In this document: positions 46,882 through 56,394 of the stretch, one piece after another
Numbering within the stretch: position 1 is the stretch's first letter
Layout: each line of letters begins with the position of its first letter
Source of the DNA: Thalassovita sp.
GTDB taxonomy: Bacteria > Pseudomonadota > Alphaproteobacteria > Rhodobacterales > Rhodobacteraceae
DNA length: 64,000 nucleotides
Direction: 5' to 3'
NCBI RefSeq assembly: GCF_963691685.1
Contig: NZ_OY829290.1
Location: 2,232,001-2,296,000, forward strand
Notes under the pieces: generated by a model
Told to the model about the DNA's origin: nothing
What the model saw: the letters and a program-made list of their open reading frames with translations, nothing else
Database searches by the model: none
Program-made: the position numbers and the translations under genes

Positions 46882-46890
46882 CCCAAGACC

Positions 46891-47541
46891 ATGACCGCAT
46901 CCACCTCCCGCCGCGGCCTGTTGATCATCCTGTCCTCGCCCTCGGGCGCGGGCAAATCGACCCTGACGCGCAAGCTGCGTGATTGGGATCCGACCATCCG
47001 GTTTTCCGTCTCAGCGACCACCCGCCAGCCACGTCCCGGCGAAGAGGATGGCGTGCATTACCACTTCCTGACCGAAGACCACTTCAAACGTGATGTGGCT
47101 GAGGGTGAGATGCTGGAACATGCCCATGTCTTCGGCAACTTCTACGGTTCGCCCAAAGGGCCGGTTCAGACCGCCATCGATGGCGGCGAAGATGTGCTGT
47201 TTGACATCGATTGGCAGGGCGCCCAGCAGATCCGTAACTCGGCCCTTGGCGCACATACGTTGTCGGTCTTTATCCTGCCGCCCTCGATCAAAGAGCTGCA
47301 CCGCCGGCTGGTCAGCCGTGGTCAGGACAGCGATGAGGTGATTGCCAAACGGATGCAGAAAAGCTGGGATGAAATCAGCCATTGGGGCAGCTATGACTAT
47401 GTGCTGGTCAATGACGATCTGGACAAAACCGCTGAGGAGCTGACCACCATTGTCAGTGCCACCCGCCTGCGCCGTCTGCAGCAACCCGCCCTGATGGAGC
47501 ATGTGCGCACGCTTCAGGCTGAATTTGAGGACATCCAATGA
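46891..47541 (+). CDS. gmk: Guanylate kinase
   Basis: Converts GMP to GDP with ATP. 216 residues, P-loop SSPSGAGKST (15-24), GMP-binding SATTRQPRPGEEDGVHYHF (about 43-61) and lid region RLVSRGQDSDEVIAKRM. It follows yicC after 9 bp and overlaps the next start by 4 bp. Confidence 0.96.
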   Translation: MTASTSRRGLLIILSSPSGAGKSTLTRKLRDWDPTIRFSVSATTRQPRPGEEDGVHYHFLTEDHFKRDVAEGEMLEHAHVFGNFYGSPKGPVQTAIDGGEDVLFDIDWQGAQQIRNSALGAHTLSVFILPPSIKELHRRLVSRGQDSDEVIAKRMQKSWDEISHWGSYDYVLVNDDLDKTAEELTTIVSATRLRRLQQPALMEHVRTLQAEFEDIQ

Positions 47542-48065
47542 CCCTTTACGCCCTGAATGACATCACGCCGAAAACGCCGGAGGATGGCGATTTCTGGATT
47601 GCGCCGGATGCCAATGTGATCGGCAATGTGGTGTTGGAAACCGCGACCTCAATCTGGTTCGGCTGCACCCTGCGAGGTGACAACGAAGAGATCCGCATTG
47701 GCGCTGGCAGCAATGTGCAGGAAAACACGGTGATGCATACCGATATGGGGTTCCCGCTGATCATTGGTCAGGGCTGCACCATCGGACATAAGGCAATGCT
47801 GCACGGCTGCACGATCGGCGACAATTCCCTGATCGGCATGGGGGCTACCGTGCTGAACGGCGCCAAGATCGGCAAGAACTGCCTGATTGGGGCAGGGGCC
47901 TTGATCACCGAAGGTAAGGAAATCCCGGACGGTTCACTTGTCATGGGGGCGCCGGGTAAGGTGGTGCGTCAGCTGGACGACAAAGCGATCGAGGGGCTGA
48001 AACACTCCGCGCTTGGCTATCAACTGAATATGCGCCGGTTCCGTGCGGAATTGAAACCGGTCTGA
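47538..48065 (+). CDS. Gamma carbonic anhydrase family protein
   Basis: 175 residues of left-handed beta-helix (hexapeptide repeats) of the gamma-CA/PaaY/YrdA group. IWFGCTLRGDNEEIRIGAGS, NVQENTVMHTD (first metal His), TIGHKAMLHGC (two more metal His) are present. The substrate may be bicarbonate/CO2, but many family members have no measured activity. Coupled to gmk by a 4 bp overlap. Confidence 0.9.
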   Translation: MTLYALNDITPKTPEDGDFWIAPDANVIGNVVLETATSIWFGCTLRGDNEEIRIGAGSNVQENTVMHTDMGFPLIIGQGCTIGHKAMLHGCTIGDNSLIGMGATVLNGAKIGKNCLIGAGALITEGKEIPDGSLVMGAPGKVVRQLDDKAIEGLKHSALGYQLNMRRFRAELKPV

Positions 48066-48114
48066 CAGAAACCGCAGCATCGCCCTGATGTGATCTGCGC
48101 CTGAGGATATCATC

Positions 48115-49170
48115 ATGTCCCAAGATCCCCAGTTCAGCGCCGCCCATGCGCTGCTGTCGGCGGTGCCGCAACCGGCGCTGCTGGTGACCGGCAGTGAACG
48201 GATCATCGGTGCCAATGCCAAGGCTGAGGCGCTTCTGGGGGGCGGTTTAAGCGGTCGTCATCTGATCACGGTGATCCGCCAACCTTCGGTGCTAGAGGCG
48301 ATTGAACGCTGCGACCTCAATCGCAGCACCCAAGAGGCACGCTACTTGGGCCGCGATGTGCGCAATGAGCTGACCTACAAGGTCAACTGCGGCTTCGTCG
48401 ATCTGCGCGATGTGCAGGGGGTTCTGGTCAGTTTCGAAGATATCAGCCAGGCCGAGGCCATAGGCCAGATGCGGCGCGATTTTGTCGCCAACGTCAGCCA
48501 TGAGCTGCGGACGCCTTTGACCGCGCTGATCGGGTTTATCGAAACGCTGCAAGGCCCCGCAGCCGAAGACGCCAAAGCGCGCGATCGATTCCTGTCGATC
48601 ATGGGAGATGAGGCCAGTCGAATGAACCGATTGGTCAGCGACCTCCTGAGCCTCAGTCAGGTGGAGGCTGAGGCGCGGTTGCGGCCGTCACAAAATGTCG
48701 ACCTGGGGCACCTGCTGGCCGAAACAGTGGAGGGGCTGAGCCCGGTTGCGGATGCAGCCAATGTCACCGTCGACTGGCACTTGCCCGACCAACCCGTAAC
48801 AGTGCCGGGTGATAGTGATCAGCTGCGCCAGATCTTCACCAACCTGATCGAAAACGCGATCAAATATGGCGGCCGGGACAACACCGTCACCCTGCGGCTT
48901 AGCGAAAGCCCACGTGATCCGGTGCTGCGGCAGGCCGGGGTGCGGGTGGACGTAATTGACCGCGGCCCGGGGATTGAGGCGGTGCATCTGCCGCGCCTGA
49001 CAGAACGGTTCTACCGCATCGACAGTCACCGCTCACGCGAGATGGGCGGCACCGGTCTGGGGTTGGCGATTGTGAAACATATCGTCAATCGCCATCGTGG
49101 CCGGTTCAAGATCCAGAGCACGCCCGGCGAAGGGAGCACCTTCTCAGTTTTGCTACCTATGGAAGGGTAA
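48115..49170 (+). CDS. phoR: PhoR sensor histidine kinase, without membrane segments
   Basis: 351 residues. PAS domain (about 8-110), HisKA with His129 in FVANVSHELRTPLTALIGF, and HATPase with N box (NLIENAIKYGG), G1 (DRGPGI) and G2 (GGTGLGLAIVKHI). There is no hydrophobic N-terminal segment, unlike E. coli PhoR, so the protein must be cytosolic or bound through PhoU/PstB. It is the first gene of the pho-pst locus; its response regulator PhoB is at the far end (56395). Confidence 0.92.
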   Translation: MSQDPQFSAAHALLSAVPQPALLVTGSERIIGANAKAEALLGGGLSGRHLITVIRQPSVLEAIERCDLNRSTQEARYLGRDVRNELTYKVNCGFVDLRDVQGVLVSFEDISQAEAIGQMRRDFVANVSHELRTPLTALIGFIETLQGPAAEDAKARDRFLSIMGDEASRMNRLVSDLLSLSQVEAEARLRPSQNVDLGHLLAETVEGLSPVADAANVTVDWHLPDQPVTVPGDSDQLRQIFTNLIENAIKYGGRDNTVTLRLSESPRDPVLRQAGVRVDVIDRGPGIEAVHLPRLTERFYRIDSHRSREMGGTGLGLAIVKHIVNRHRGRFKIQSTPGEGSTFSVLLPMEG

Positions 49171-49269
49171 TTCGCCCCTATAAGCGAGGCCGGAAAATAC
49201 ATTCTACCAGCGATATGTATGTACCGTATTTTTACTAAACTGCCCAATAGTTAAGCCGTTTTGCCCTGC

Positions 49270-49292
49270 GACCGTTCCTCATTCCGGGGAAC
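49270..49292. promoter_or_regulatory. Hairpin upstream of first pstS-like gene
   Basis: ccgttcc (49271-49277) and ggaacgg (49287-49293) in the leader of the gene at 49350. No T-run. Could be a weak terminator of phoR or an mRNA leader hairpin. Confidence 0.4.
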
Positions 49293-49349
49293 GGAGTGTG
49301 TACCCTGTCGGCTCCTCCATTTACCGCCGACCCCAAGCAGGAGAAGTTC

Positions 49350-50387
49350 ATGTCTCTCAAGAGGCTCACCGCCGCCACGGCGATGTTCACTGCAATTGCA
49401 GCTACCGCCGCGCTGGCTGAACCGGTCGAAGTGGCCGGCTCCTCCACTGTATTTCCCTACGCCATGATGTCCGGCGACACCTTTGTCGAAAACCACGACT
49501 TCGGTTACCCCAATGTTGAATCGATCGGCTCCTCCAAGGGGCTGAAACGGTTTTGCGAAGGTGTTGGCGCCGATACGCTGGATATCGCGACCGCGTCGCG
49601 CAAAATCAAAGCCAAGGAGATCAAAGCCTGTGCCGAAAATGGTGTGACTGACATCATCGAAGTGCGCATCGGTTATGACGGTCTGGTTTTCGCCAGCGCC
49701 AAGAAAGGCCCGTCCTTCAACTTCGTTCCGGCCGATTGGTATCAGGCCCTGGCCGCACGTGTGCTGGTCGACGGGGCATTGGTTGAAAACCCCTACACCT
49801 CCTGGGCGGAGTTCAACGCAGATCTGCCTGACGTCGGCATCCGCACCTTTATCCCGGCTTCCAGCCACGGTACCCGCGAAGTGTTTGACCAGAAGATGAT
49901 GTTGGCGGGCTGCAAAGCCACCGGCGCATATGATCTGCTGCTGGCCGAAAATGGTGGTGACGCCAAAGCCGCGGGCAAAGCCTGCCTGATCACCCGTGAA
50001 GGCAAAGCGGTTGAGGAGCTGGAAGTCACCGGCACCGAAACCCTGGATAAAATGCGTGGCGCCAAAGGCAGCATCGCGCTGCTGGGTCTGGCATTTTATG
50101 AAACCAACGTCGGCGAGCTGCAGGCCGCAACCGTTGAAGGTGTGTCCCCGTCGTCTGATGTGATCGCAAACGGCGAATACCTCGTGTCGCGCCCGCTGTT
50201 CATGTACGTCAAGAAGGCCAACATCGCGCTGACCCCGGGCATCAAGGAATATGTCCAGACGGTCCTGTCGGATGAGCTGTCGGGCCCCGGTGGTTTCCTG
50301 ACCATCTTTGGCCTGGTGGCAGATCCCGAACTGGCCAGCACCCGTGAAATGGTGACCAATGAGGTGACCATGGGCGCCTCAAGCTAA
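49350..50387 (+). CDS. PstS-like phosphate-binding protein, first paralogue
   Basis: 345 residues from ATG 49350 after aggaga. Signal peptide MSLKRLTAATAMFTAIAATAALA. PstS-type fold: VAGSSTVFPYAMM, SIGSSKGLKRFCEG, ATASRKIKAKEIKAC, SSHGTREVFDQKM, LSDELSGPGGFLTIFGL. It is closely related to the next gene and to the island protein at 7805. Ends with its own strong terminator, so it is expressed separately from the pstSCAB transcript that follows. Confidence 0.92.
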   Translation: MSLKRLTAATAMFTAIAATAALAEPVEVAGSSTVFPYAMMSGDTFVENHDFGYPNVESIGSSKGLKRFCEGVGADTLDIATASRKIKAKEIKACAENGVTDIIEVRIGYDGLVFASAKKGPSFNFVPADWYQALAARVLVDGALVENPYTSWAEFNADLPDVGIRTFIPASSHGTREVFDQKMMLAGCKATGAYDLLLAENGGDAKAAGKACLITREGKAVEELEVTGTETLDKMRGAKGSIALLGLAFYETNVGELQAATVEGVSPSSDVIANGEYLVSRPLFMYVKKANIALTPGIKEYVQTVLSDELSGPGGFLTIFGLVADPELASTREMVTNEVTMGASS

Positions 50388-50460
50388 GCGCCCCCAGTGC
50401 CCCCAGTCAGGGGAGGGGCGCAACTGCCTCGGCCTGCAACTGTTGGTCTGAGCGCCCCAG

Positions 50461-50494
50461 AAACCGCGGCTTCCCCCCCGGAGGCCGCGGTTTT
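50461..50494 (+). terminator. Terminator after first pstS-like gene
   Basis: aaaccgcggc (50461-50470) and gccgcggttt (50484-50493) followed by T's. Confidence 0.85.
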
Positions 50495-50736
50495 CTGTTG
50501 TGAGGTGTCATATTGGATTCGGAATTCCCTCACCGGAGCGGTGGTAAGGCAGTAAATATGACACATTTCACAGACATCTGTCACAAAACCCCTCTACCAA
50601 TCGAAATAGTTGTCTAGTTTTTTGCACTTTCTAGAAAAGATAGGTGCGACATCTGATAAAATTTAAATGTATAATTTCAATAGAATAGAGAGATTTGCTT
50701 CGCCTATATGACAGTTTGCACCGGCAAAAACTGGAT

Positions 50737-50754
50737 CTGTCATATCCCTGTTAC
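50737..50754 (+). promoter_or_regulatory. Pho-box-like PhoB binding site
   Basis: ctgtcatatccctgttac: two 7 nt half-sites ctgtcat and ctgttac spaced by 4 nt, as in the PhoB consensus. It lies 97 bp before the second pstS ATG. A reverse half-site tatgacag at 50706-50713 lies just upstream. None as good is seen before the first pstS-like gene. Confidence 0.65.
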
Positions 50755-50850
50755 ACACACGTCACAAAAGCATCGTGCAAGACGCTTAGATCGCCTTTCA
50801 GTGGCCGTCGTGGGGATGGCCCAAGACTGAAATCAGGAGAGAGTCTCTTT

Positions 50851-51906
50851 ATGTCGTTCGTGAAACTGACCGCCTCAACCTTGGCCATCGCGGCCGTATC
50901 CGCAACCGCCGCTGCCGCTCGTGACCAGGTGCAGGTTGCCGGTTCTTCCACCGTTCTGCCTTACGCTTCGATCGTTGCAGAAGCCTTCGGTGAAAACTTC
51001 GACTTCCCGACCCCCGTTGTTGAATCGGGTGGCTCCTCGGCTGGTCTGAAGCGCTTCTGCGAAGGTGTTGGCGAAAACACCGTTGATGTTGCCAACGCAT
51101 CGCGCAAGATCAAAGACAAAGAGATCAAAGCCTGCGCCGAAAACGGTGTCACCGACATCATCGAAGTGCGCATCGGCTATGACGGCATCGTCTTCGCCTC
51201 GGACATCGCTGGCGAGAAATTCGAATTCACCCCGACCGATTGGTTCCTGGCCCTGTCCGACAAAGTTCTGGTCGACGGCGCGCTGGTCGACAACCCGAAC
51301 AAAACCTGGGCTGACGTAAACGCCAACTTCCCGGCGCAGGCCCTGGCCGCTTACATCCCGGGCACCAAGCACGGCACCCGTGAAGTGTTCGAAGACAAAG
51401 TGATCCTGGCCGGCTGTGAAGCCACCGGCGCCTTTGACGCCTTCCTAGCCGGCGCCGAGGGCGACAGCGACAAAGCCAAGAAAAAAGCAGCTGAGAAAGC
51501 CTGTATCGCTCTGCGTACCGATGGCGTTTCGGTTGACATCGACGGCGACTACACCGAGACCCTGGCCTCGATCGAAAGCAACAAAGACGGCATCGGCGTC
51601 TTCGGCCTGTCGTTCTATGAGAACAACACCGACAAGTTGACCGTTGCGACCATGTCGGGCATCGTTCCTTCGACTGGATCGATCGCAACCGGCGAATACC
51701 CGGTATCGCGCCCGCTGTACTTCTACGTGAAGAAAGCCCACATCGGCGTGATCCCCGGCCTGAAAGAATATGCTGAGTTCTTCATCGCGGATGAGATCGC
51801 CGGCCCCGACGGCCCGCTGGCCGAATATGGTCTGGTTGCCGATCCTGAGCTGGCTGAGACCCAAGCGGTTGTCGCCGACGAACAGGTTCTGGGCGCCAAC
51901 ATGTAA
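50851..51906 (+). CDS. pstS: PstS, phosphate-binding protein, second paralogue
   Basis: 351 residues from ATG 50851 after aggagag. Signal peptide MSFVKLTASTLAIAAVSATAAAA. Same family features as the previous gene: VAGSSTVLPYASI, SGGSSAGLKRFCEG, NASRKIKDKEIKAC, GTKHGTREVFEDKV. It is followed by pstC after 86 bp and preceded by a Pho box, which makes it the pst-operon binding protein proper. A lysine-rich insertion (DKAKKKAAEKAC) is not in the other two copies. Confidence 0.94.
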   Translation: MSFVKLTASTLAIAAVSATAAAARDQVQVAGSSTVLPYASIVAEAFGENFDFPTPVVESGGSSAGLKRFCEGVGENTVDVANASRKIKDKEIKACAENGVTDIIEVRIGYDGIVFASDIAGEKFEFTPTDWFLALSDKVLVDGALVDNPNKTWADVNANFPAQALAAYIPGTKHGTREVFEDKVILAGCEATGAFDAFLAGAEGDSDKAKKKAAEKACIALRTDGVSVDIDGDYTETLASIESNKDGIGVFGLSFYENNTDKLTVATMSGIVPSTGSIATGEYPVSRPLYFYVKKAHIGVIPGLKEYAEFFIADEIAGPDGPLAEYGLVADPELAETQAVVADEQVLGANM

Positions 51907-51992
51907 TCAGCCCCCTGGCTGACAAGACAACGGGGGCTGCGTGATTTGCGCGGCCCCCAACAATTTCCAAACCCAACACACTCGGAGAGACC

Positions 51993-53477
51993 ATGCCTGC
52001 TACTTGGCCCGTTTCCTGGCTTGTCTTGATCCTGCTCGGTCTATCAGTGATCGGCTACTTCCTTGGGCGCCAACGCGCCCTTGCTTCTGCAGGCGGCGAC
52101 AGCCGGTTGCTACACTCTCTTCCGAATTTCTACGGGATGAACGTGCTCCTGAGCGCTTTGATCCCCTCCGCCGTGGTTCTTGGCGCCTGGGTGCTGATCC
52201 AACCGATGGTGATCAACTCCACCGTTTCCAGCGCGATCCCGGCTGAGGTGATCGCCGAAGGCTCCAGCCGTGATCTGGTGATGAGCGACGTCAAGCGCGT
52301 TGCTGAAGGTATTGAAATCGCGCGTGAAAGCGGCGCTGTCACGCTGGAAGAGATCCGCGCATTGGACGCCACACAAACTGACATCCGCGCGCTTCTGGAG
52401 GAGGTTGGCGTTGCCCTTGGCAGCGATGTACAGCCCGCAATTTTGAAGGCCGCGCAGGATTATCGCGCCATGTCGATCACCGGCAGCAATGCGATGATGA
52501 TCATTGTGTTGCTGATCGCGATTGTCGGCTTTGGCCGCTCCTACGCGCGCACCCATCATGAATATCGCGCCCGCAACATCGTGGAGCGCGCTGTGCTGGC
52601 GCTGCTGATTGGCGCGGCGTCGCTGGCGATCCTGACCACCGTGGGCATCGTTCTGTCGATGCTGTTTGAAACGGTGAACTTCTTTGGTCTGCACGACTGG
52701 AAGGATTTCTTCTTCGGCACGGTCTGGGCGCCGAACTTCCGTGGTGACTCGGAACTGGCGATTTTCCCGCTGCTCTGGGGTACGCTCTATATCTCAGTGG
52801 TGGCGCTGTTTGTGGCAGTTCCGATCGGCCTGTTTGCTGCGATCTACCTGTCTGAATACGCATCGAAAGCGGTGCGTGGCTTCGCCAAACCGCTGCTGGA
52901 AATCCTGGCAGGCATCCCGACCATTGTTTACGGCCTCTTCGCGCTGGTGACTTTCGGCCCGTTTCTGCTGCGCATGTTTGGTGACGGCGGGGTTCTGGGC
53001 GTTAACTGGATGACCGACGCCCGTTCAGTTGCCACCGCTGGCATCGTCATGGGCATCATGCTGATCCCCTTCGTCAGCTCGCTGAGTGATGACATCATCA
53101 ACGCTGTGCCGCAGTCGCTGCGCGATGGCTCCTACGGGCTGGGCGCAACCAAATCCGAAACCATCCGCCAGGTGGTGCTGCCTGCGGCCTTGCCCGGCAT
53201 CGTTGGTGCGATCCTGCTGGCCGCCAGCCGCGCGATTGGCGAAACCATGATTGTGGTGCTGGGGGCAGGGGCCATTGCCCGGCTGTCTGCCAACCCGCTG
53301 GATGCGCTGACCACCATCACCACCCGTATCGTCAGCCAGCTGACCGGGGATGGCGATTTCGCCTCACCTGAAACGCTGGTTGCCTTTGCACTGGGTCTGA
53401 CGCTCTTCGTGCTGACCCTCGGCCTCAATGTCCTCGCGCTCTACATCGTGCGCAAATACCGGGAACAGTACGAATGA
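51993..53477 (+). CDS. pstC: PstC, phosphate permease
   Basis: 494 residues. An N-terminal helix, a long soluble loop (about 80-160) and then the six-helix BPD_transp permease core with the EAA loop SLRDGSYGLGATKSETIRQVVLPAALPGI-type segment near residue 370-400. It is much longer than the roughly 300-residue E. coli PstC; the extended form is known in alphaproteobacteria. Coupled to pstA by ATGA overlap. Confidence 0.94.
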   Translation: MPATWPVSWLVLILLGLSVIGYFLGRQRALASAGGDSRLLHSLPNFYGMNVLLSALIPSAVVLGAWVLIQPMVINSTVSSAIPAEVIAEGSSRDLVMSDVKRVAEGIEIARESGAVTLEEIRALDATQTDIRALLEEVGVALGSDVQPAILKAAQDYRAMSITGSNAMMIIVLLIAIVGFGRSYARTHHEYRARNIVERAVLALLIGAASLAILTTVGIVLSMLFETVNFFGLHDWKDFFFGTVWAPNFRGDSELAIFPLLWGTLYISVVALFVAVPIGLFAAIYLSEYASKAVRGFAKPLLEILAGIPTIVYGLFALVTFGPFLLRMFGDGGVLGVNWMTDARSVATAGIVMGIMLIPFVSSLSDDIINAVPQSLRDGSYGLGATKSETIRQVVLPAALPGIVGAILLAASRAIGETMIVVLGAGAIARLSANPLDALTTITTRIVSQLTGDGDFASPETLVAFALGLTLFVLTLGLNVLALYIVRKYREQYE

Positions 53478-54820
53478 CCGACGTTTCGCAAACCCCGCAA
53501 AACGCGCCGAAAACCTCGATCCACACGGTGGATGCGCGCACCAAGAAGCGCAACGCCGCGGAGCGCCGGTTCAAAGCCTACGGCATCGCCGCCATCACCG
53601 CGGGCCTGTTGGTGCTGCTGGTGCTGATCGGCACCATCCTGAGCAACGGTCTGGGCGCCTTTCAGCAGACATTTGTCACACTGAATGTGGAGCTGCTGGA
53701 AAGCAAGCTGGACAAAAAAGGTGAGCGTAATCTTGAGGACATCAAGAAAGTCTCAACCTTCGGCTATGCCCCGCTGATGAAAACAGCCTTTGAGGAAAAG
53801 GTGGCTGAACTGGGTCTGGACACTGACCTGAAATCCAAAGACATGGCGGCGATCCTGTCGAAGTCCGCCGCTGCGGAGCTGCGCAATTACGTGCTGGAAG
53901 ATCCCAGCCGGATCGGCACGAAGGTGGAGTTCACCTTCCTCGCCAACAGCCGTGTGGATGGCTACCTGAAGGGCCGCGTGACCCGGGAAAGCATCGCCAA
54001 TGACAAGAAGATCTCAGCCGCACAGCTGGATTTCGTCGACATGATGGTTGCGACCGGGGTGGTCAAGAAAACCTTCAACATCGATTTCATCATCGGCGCC
54101 GATGCCTCGGACCAACGTCCCGAAGCGGCCGGCATCGGTGTGGCGATGATGGGCAGCTTCTTCATGATGCTGGTGGTTCTGGTGCTGGCCCTGCCGATTG
54201 GGGTGGCCGCCTCGATCTATCTGGAAGAGTTTGCGCCGAAAAACTGGATCACCGATCTGATTGAGGTGAACATCTCAAATCTGGCTGCGGTGCCCTCGAT
54301 CGTCTTTGGTATCCTTGGTCTGGCCGTTTTCATCAACTACATGCACCTGCCTCAATCCGCGCCGCTGGTCGGTGGTCTGGTGCTGACACTGATGACGCTG
54401 CCAACAATCATCATCTCCACCCGTGCCTCGCTGAAGGCGGTGCCACCGTCGATCCGCGACGCGGCACTGGGGCTTGGCGCCTCCAAGATGCAGTCGGTGT
54501 TCCACCACGTTCTGCCGCTGGCCGCACCGGGTATTCTGACCGGTACGATCATTGGTCTGGCGCAGGCCTTGGGTGAAACCGCACCGCTGCTGTTGATCGG
54601 GATGATCGGTTTCATCGCGTCAAATGCGCCGGACAGCATCAGCGCTGGCCTGCTGTCGCCAAACTCCGCCATGCCGGCCCAGATCTATGAATGGGCCAAA
54701 CGTGCCGAGCCAGCGTTCTACGAACGCGCCTGGGGCGGCATCATCATTCTATTGATTTTCCTTGTGACCATGAACACGATTGCGGTGATCCTGCGCCGCC
54801 GGTTCGAACGTCGCTGGTAA
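53474..54820 (+). CDS. pstA: PstA, phosphate permease
   Basis: 448 residues. An N-terminal segment with one helix and a soluble part (DUF3333-like, about 1-210) precedes the permease core, whose EAA loop reads IRDAALGLGASKMQSVFHHV (about 329-348). As with PstC, the N-terminal extension is typical of the alphaproteobacterial form. Forms the membrane channel with PstC. Confidence 0.94.
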   Translation: MTDVSQTPQNAPKTSIHTVDARTKKRNAAERRFKAYGIAAITAGLLVLLVLIGTILSNGLGAFQQTFVTLNVELLESKLDKKGERNLEDIKKVSTFGYAPLMKTAFEEKVAELGLDTDLKSKDMAAILSKSAAAELRNYVLEDPSRIGTKVEFTFLANSRVDGYLKGRVTRESIANDKKISAAQLDFVDMMVATGVVKKTFNIDFIIGADASDQRPEAAGIGVAMMGSFFMMLVVLVLALPIGVAASIYLEEFAPKNWITDLIEVNISNLAAVPSIVFGILGLAVFINYMHLPQSAPLVGGLVLTLMTLPTIIISTRASLKAVPPSIRDAALGLGASKMQSVFHHVLPLAAPGILTGTIIGLAQALGETAPLLLIGMIGFIASNAPDSISAGLLSPNSAMPAQIYEWAKRAEPAFYERAWGGIIILLIFLVTMNTIAVILRRRFERRW

Positions 54821-54845
54821 GACTTGCGAGAAAGGGATCATCGCC

Positions 54846-55643
54846 ATGTATGACTCACCCGCTCTGGAGGCCTCTGTGGACCAGAAAGAAACCAAAATCG
54901 CCGCCAAGGACGTTCAGGTCCATTACGGCGACACCCACGCGATCAAAGATGTCTCCATCGACATTCCGGCCAAGACCGTCACCGCCTTTATCGGCCCGTC
55001 GGGTTGCGGCAAGTCGACCTTCCTGCGCTGCCTGAACCGGATGAATGACACCATCGACATCTGCCGGGTCACAGGTGACATCCTGCTGGACGGCGAAGAC
55101 ATCTACGACAAGCGCGTCGATCCGGTGCAGCTGCGCGCCAAGGTGGGCATGGTGTTTCAGAAGCCGAACCCGTTCCCCAAGTCGATCTATGACAACATCG
55201 CATACGGCCCGCGGATCCACGGGTTGGCCCGCACCAAGGCGGATCTGGATGTGATCGTGGAAAAGTCCCTGCGTCGCGGCGCGATCTGGGATGAGGTCAA
55301 GGATCGTCTGCACGCGCCGGGCACCGGCCTGTCGGGCGGTCAGCAGCAGCGTCTGTGCATTGCACGCGCCGTGGCCACCGAACCTGAGGTCCTGCTGATG
55401 GATGAACCCTGTTCGGCGCTGGATCCGATTGCAACCGCACAGGTCGAAGAGCTGATCGATGAGCTGCGCCACAAATTCGCGGTGGTCATCGTGACCCACT
55501 CGATGCAGCAGGCGGCGCGCGTCAGCCAGAAAACCGCCTTCTTCCATTTGGGCAATCTGGTTGAGTTTGGCGACACCAGCCAGATCTTCACCAACCCGCA
55601 AGATCCCCGCACCGAAAGCTATATCACTGGCCGTATCGGCTAA
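54846..55643 (+). CDS. pstB: PstB, phosphate transport ATPase
   Basis: 265 residues. Walker A IGPSGCGKST (49-58), signature LSGGQQQR (about 161-168), Walker B VLLMDEPCSALDP, with the Cys after the Pro that is typical of PstB. It powers PstCA and, with PhoU, reports transport status to PhoR. Confidence 0.96.
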   Translation: MYDSPALEASVDQKETKIAAKDVQVHYGDTHAIKDVSIDIPAKTVTAFIGPSGCGKSTFLRCLNRMNDTIDICRVTGDILLDGEDIYDKRVDPVQLRAKVGMVFQKPNPFPKSIYDNIAYGPRIHGLARTKADLDVIVEKSLRRGAIWDEVKDRLHAPGTGLSGGQQQRLCIARAVATEPEVLLMDEPCSALDPIATAQVEELIDELRHKFAVVIVTHSMQQAARVSQKTAFFHLGNLVEFGDTSQIFTNPQDPRTESYITGRIG

Positions 55644-55656
55644 GGAAACCGGACCC

Positions 55657-56391
55657 ATGAACAGCGACACCATTCTAGACGAAAGCCATATCGTCACCTC
55701 ATTCGACCGCGATCTGGAAAGCATTCAGGCGCAGATCATGAAGATGGGCGGCCTTGTCGAAGAGGCCATCCTGAAAGCCGCACAAAGCCTGAACGACCGC
55801 GACGAAGAAGCGGCCGAAAAGGTGCGCAACAGCGACAAAGCCATCGATGCCCTGGAAAACCAGATCAACGAAGGCGCGGCGCAGATCATCGCGCTGCGGG
55901 CGCCGACCGCGTCTGACCTGCGGGTGATCCTGTCAGTGATGAAAATCTCGGGCAACCTGGAACGTATCGGTGACTACGCCAAAAACATGGCCAAACGCAC
56001 CGGCGTTCTGGTGCAGATGGCGCCGATCAACGGCAGCCACACCGCGATCCGCCGCATGGCGCGCGAGGTGCAGCTGATGCTGAAGGACGCGTTGGACGCC
56101 TATATTCAGCGTGACGCCGATCTGGCCCGCGATGTGATTGCCCGCGACGAAGATGTGGATCAGATGTACAACGCCCTGTTCCGCGAATTCCTGACCTTCA
56201 TGATGGAAGATCCGCGCAACATCACCGCCTGTATGCACCTGCACTTCATCGCCAAGAACACCGAACGGATGGGCGATCACGTGACCTCTATCGCGGAACA
56301 GGTGGTCTATCTGGTCGAAGGTGCTTTGCCGGACGAAAACCGCCCCAAGGGGGATAAAACCTCCTTCGATGCGGATCTGGGTGAGGTCTAA
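55657..56391 (+). CDS. phoU: PhoU, phosphate signalling regulator
   Basis: 244 residues from ATG 55657 after aaggaaa. Two tandem PhoU three-helix bundles with the metal-binding E/DxxxD-type motifs (RIGDYAKNMAKRT in the first, RMGDHVTSIAEQVVY in the second). It links PstB to PhoR and keeps the Pho response off when phosphate is plentiful. 13 bp after pstB. Confidence 0.95.
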   Translation: MNSDTILDESHIVTSFDRDLESIQAQIMKMGGLVEEAILKAAQSLNDRDEEAAEKVRNSDKAIDALENQINEGAAQIIALRAPTASDLRVILSVMKISGNLERIGDYAKNMAKRTGVLVQMAPINGSHTAIRRMAREVQLMLKDALDAYIQRDADLARDVIARDEDVDQMYNALFREFLTFMMEDPRNITACMHLHFIAKNTERMGDHVTSIAEQVVYLVEGALPDENRPKGDKTSFDADLGEV

Positions 56392-56394
56392 GCC

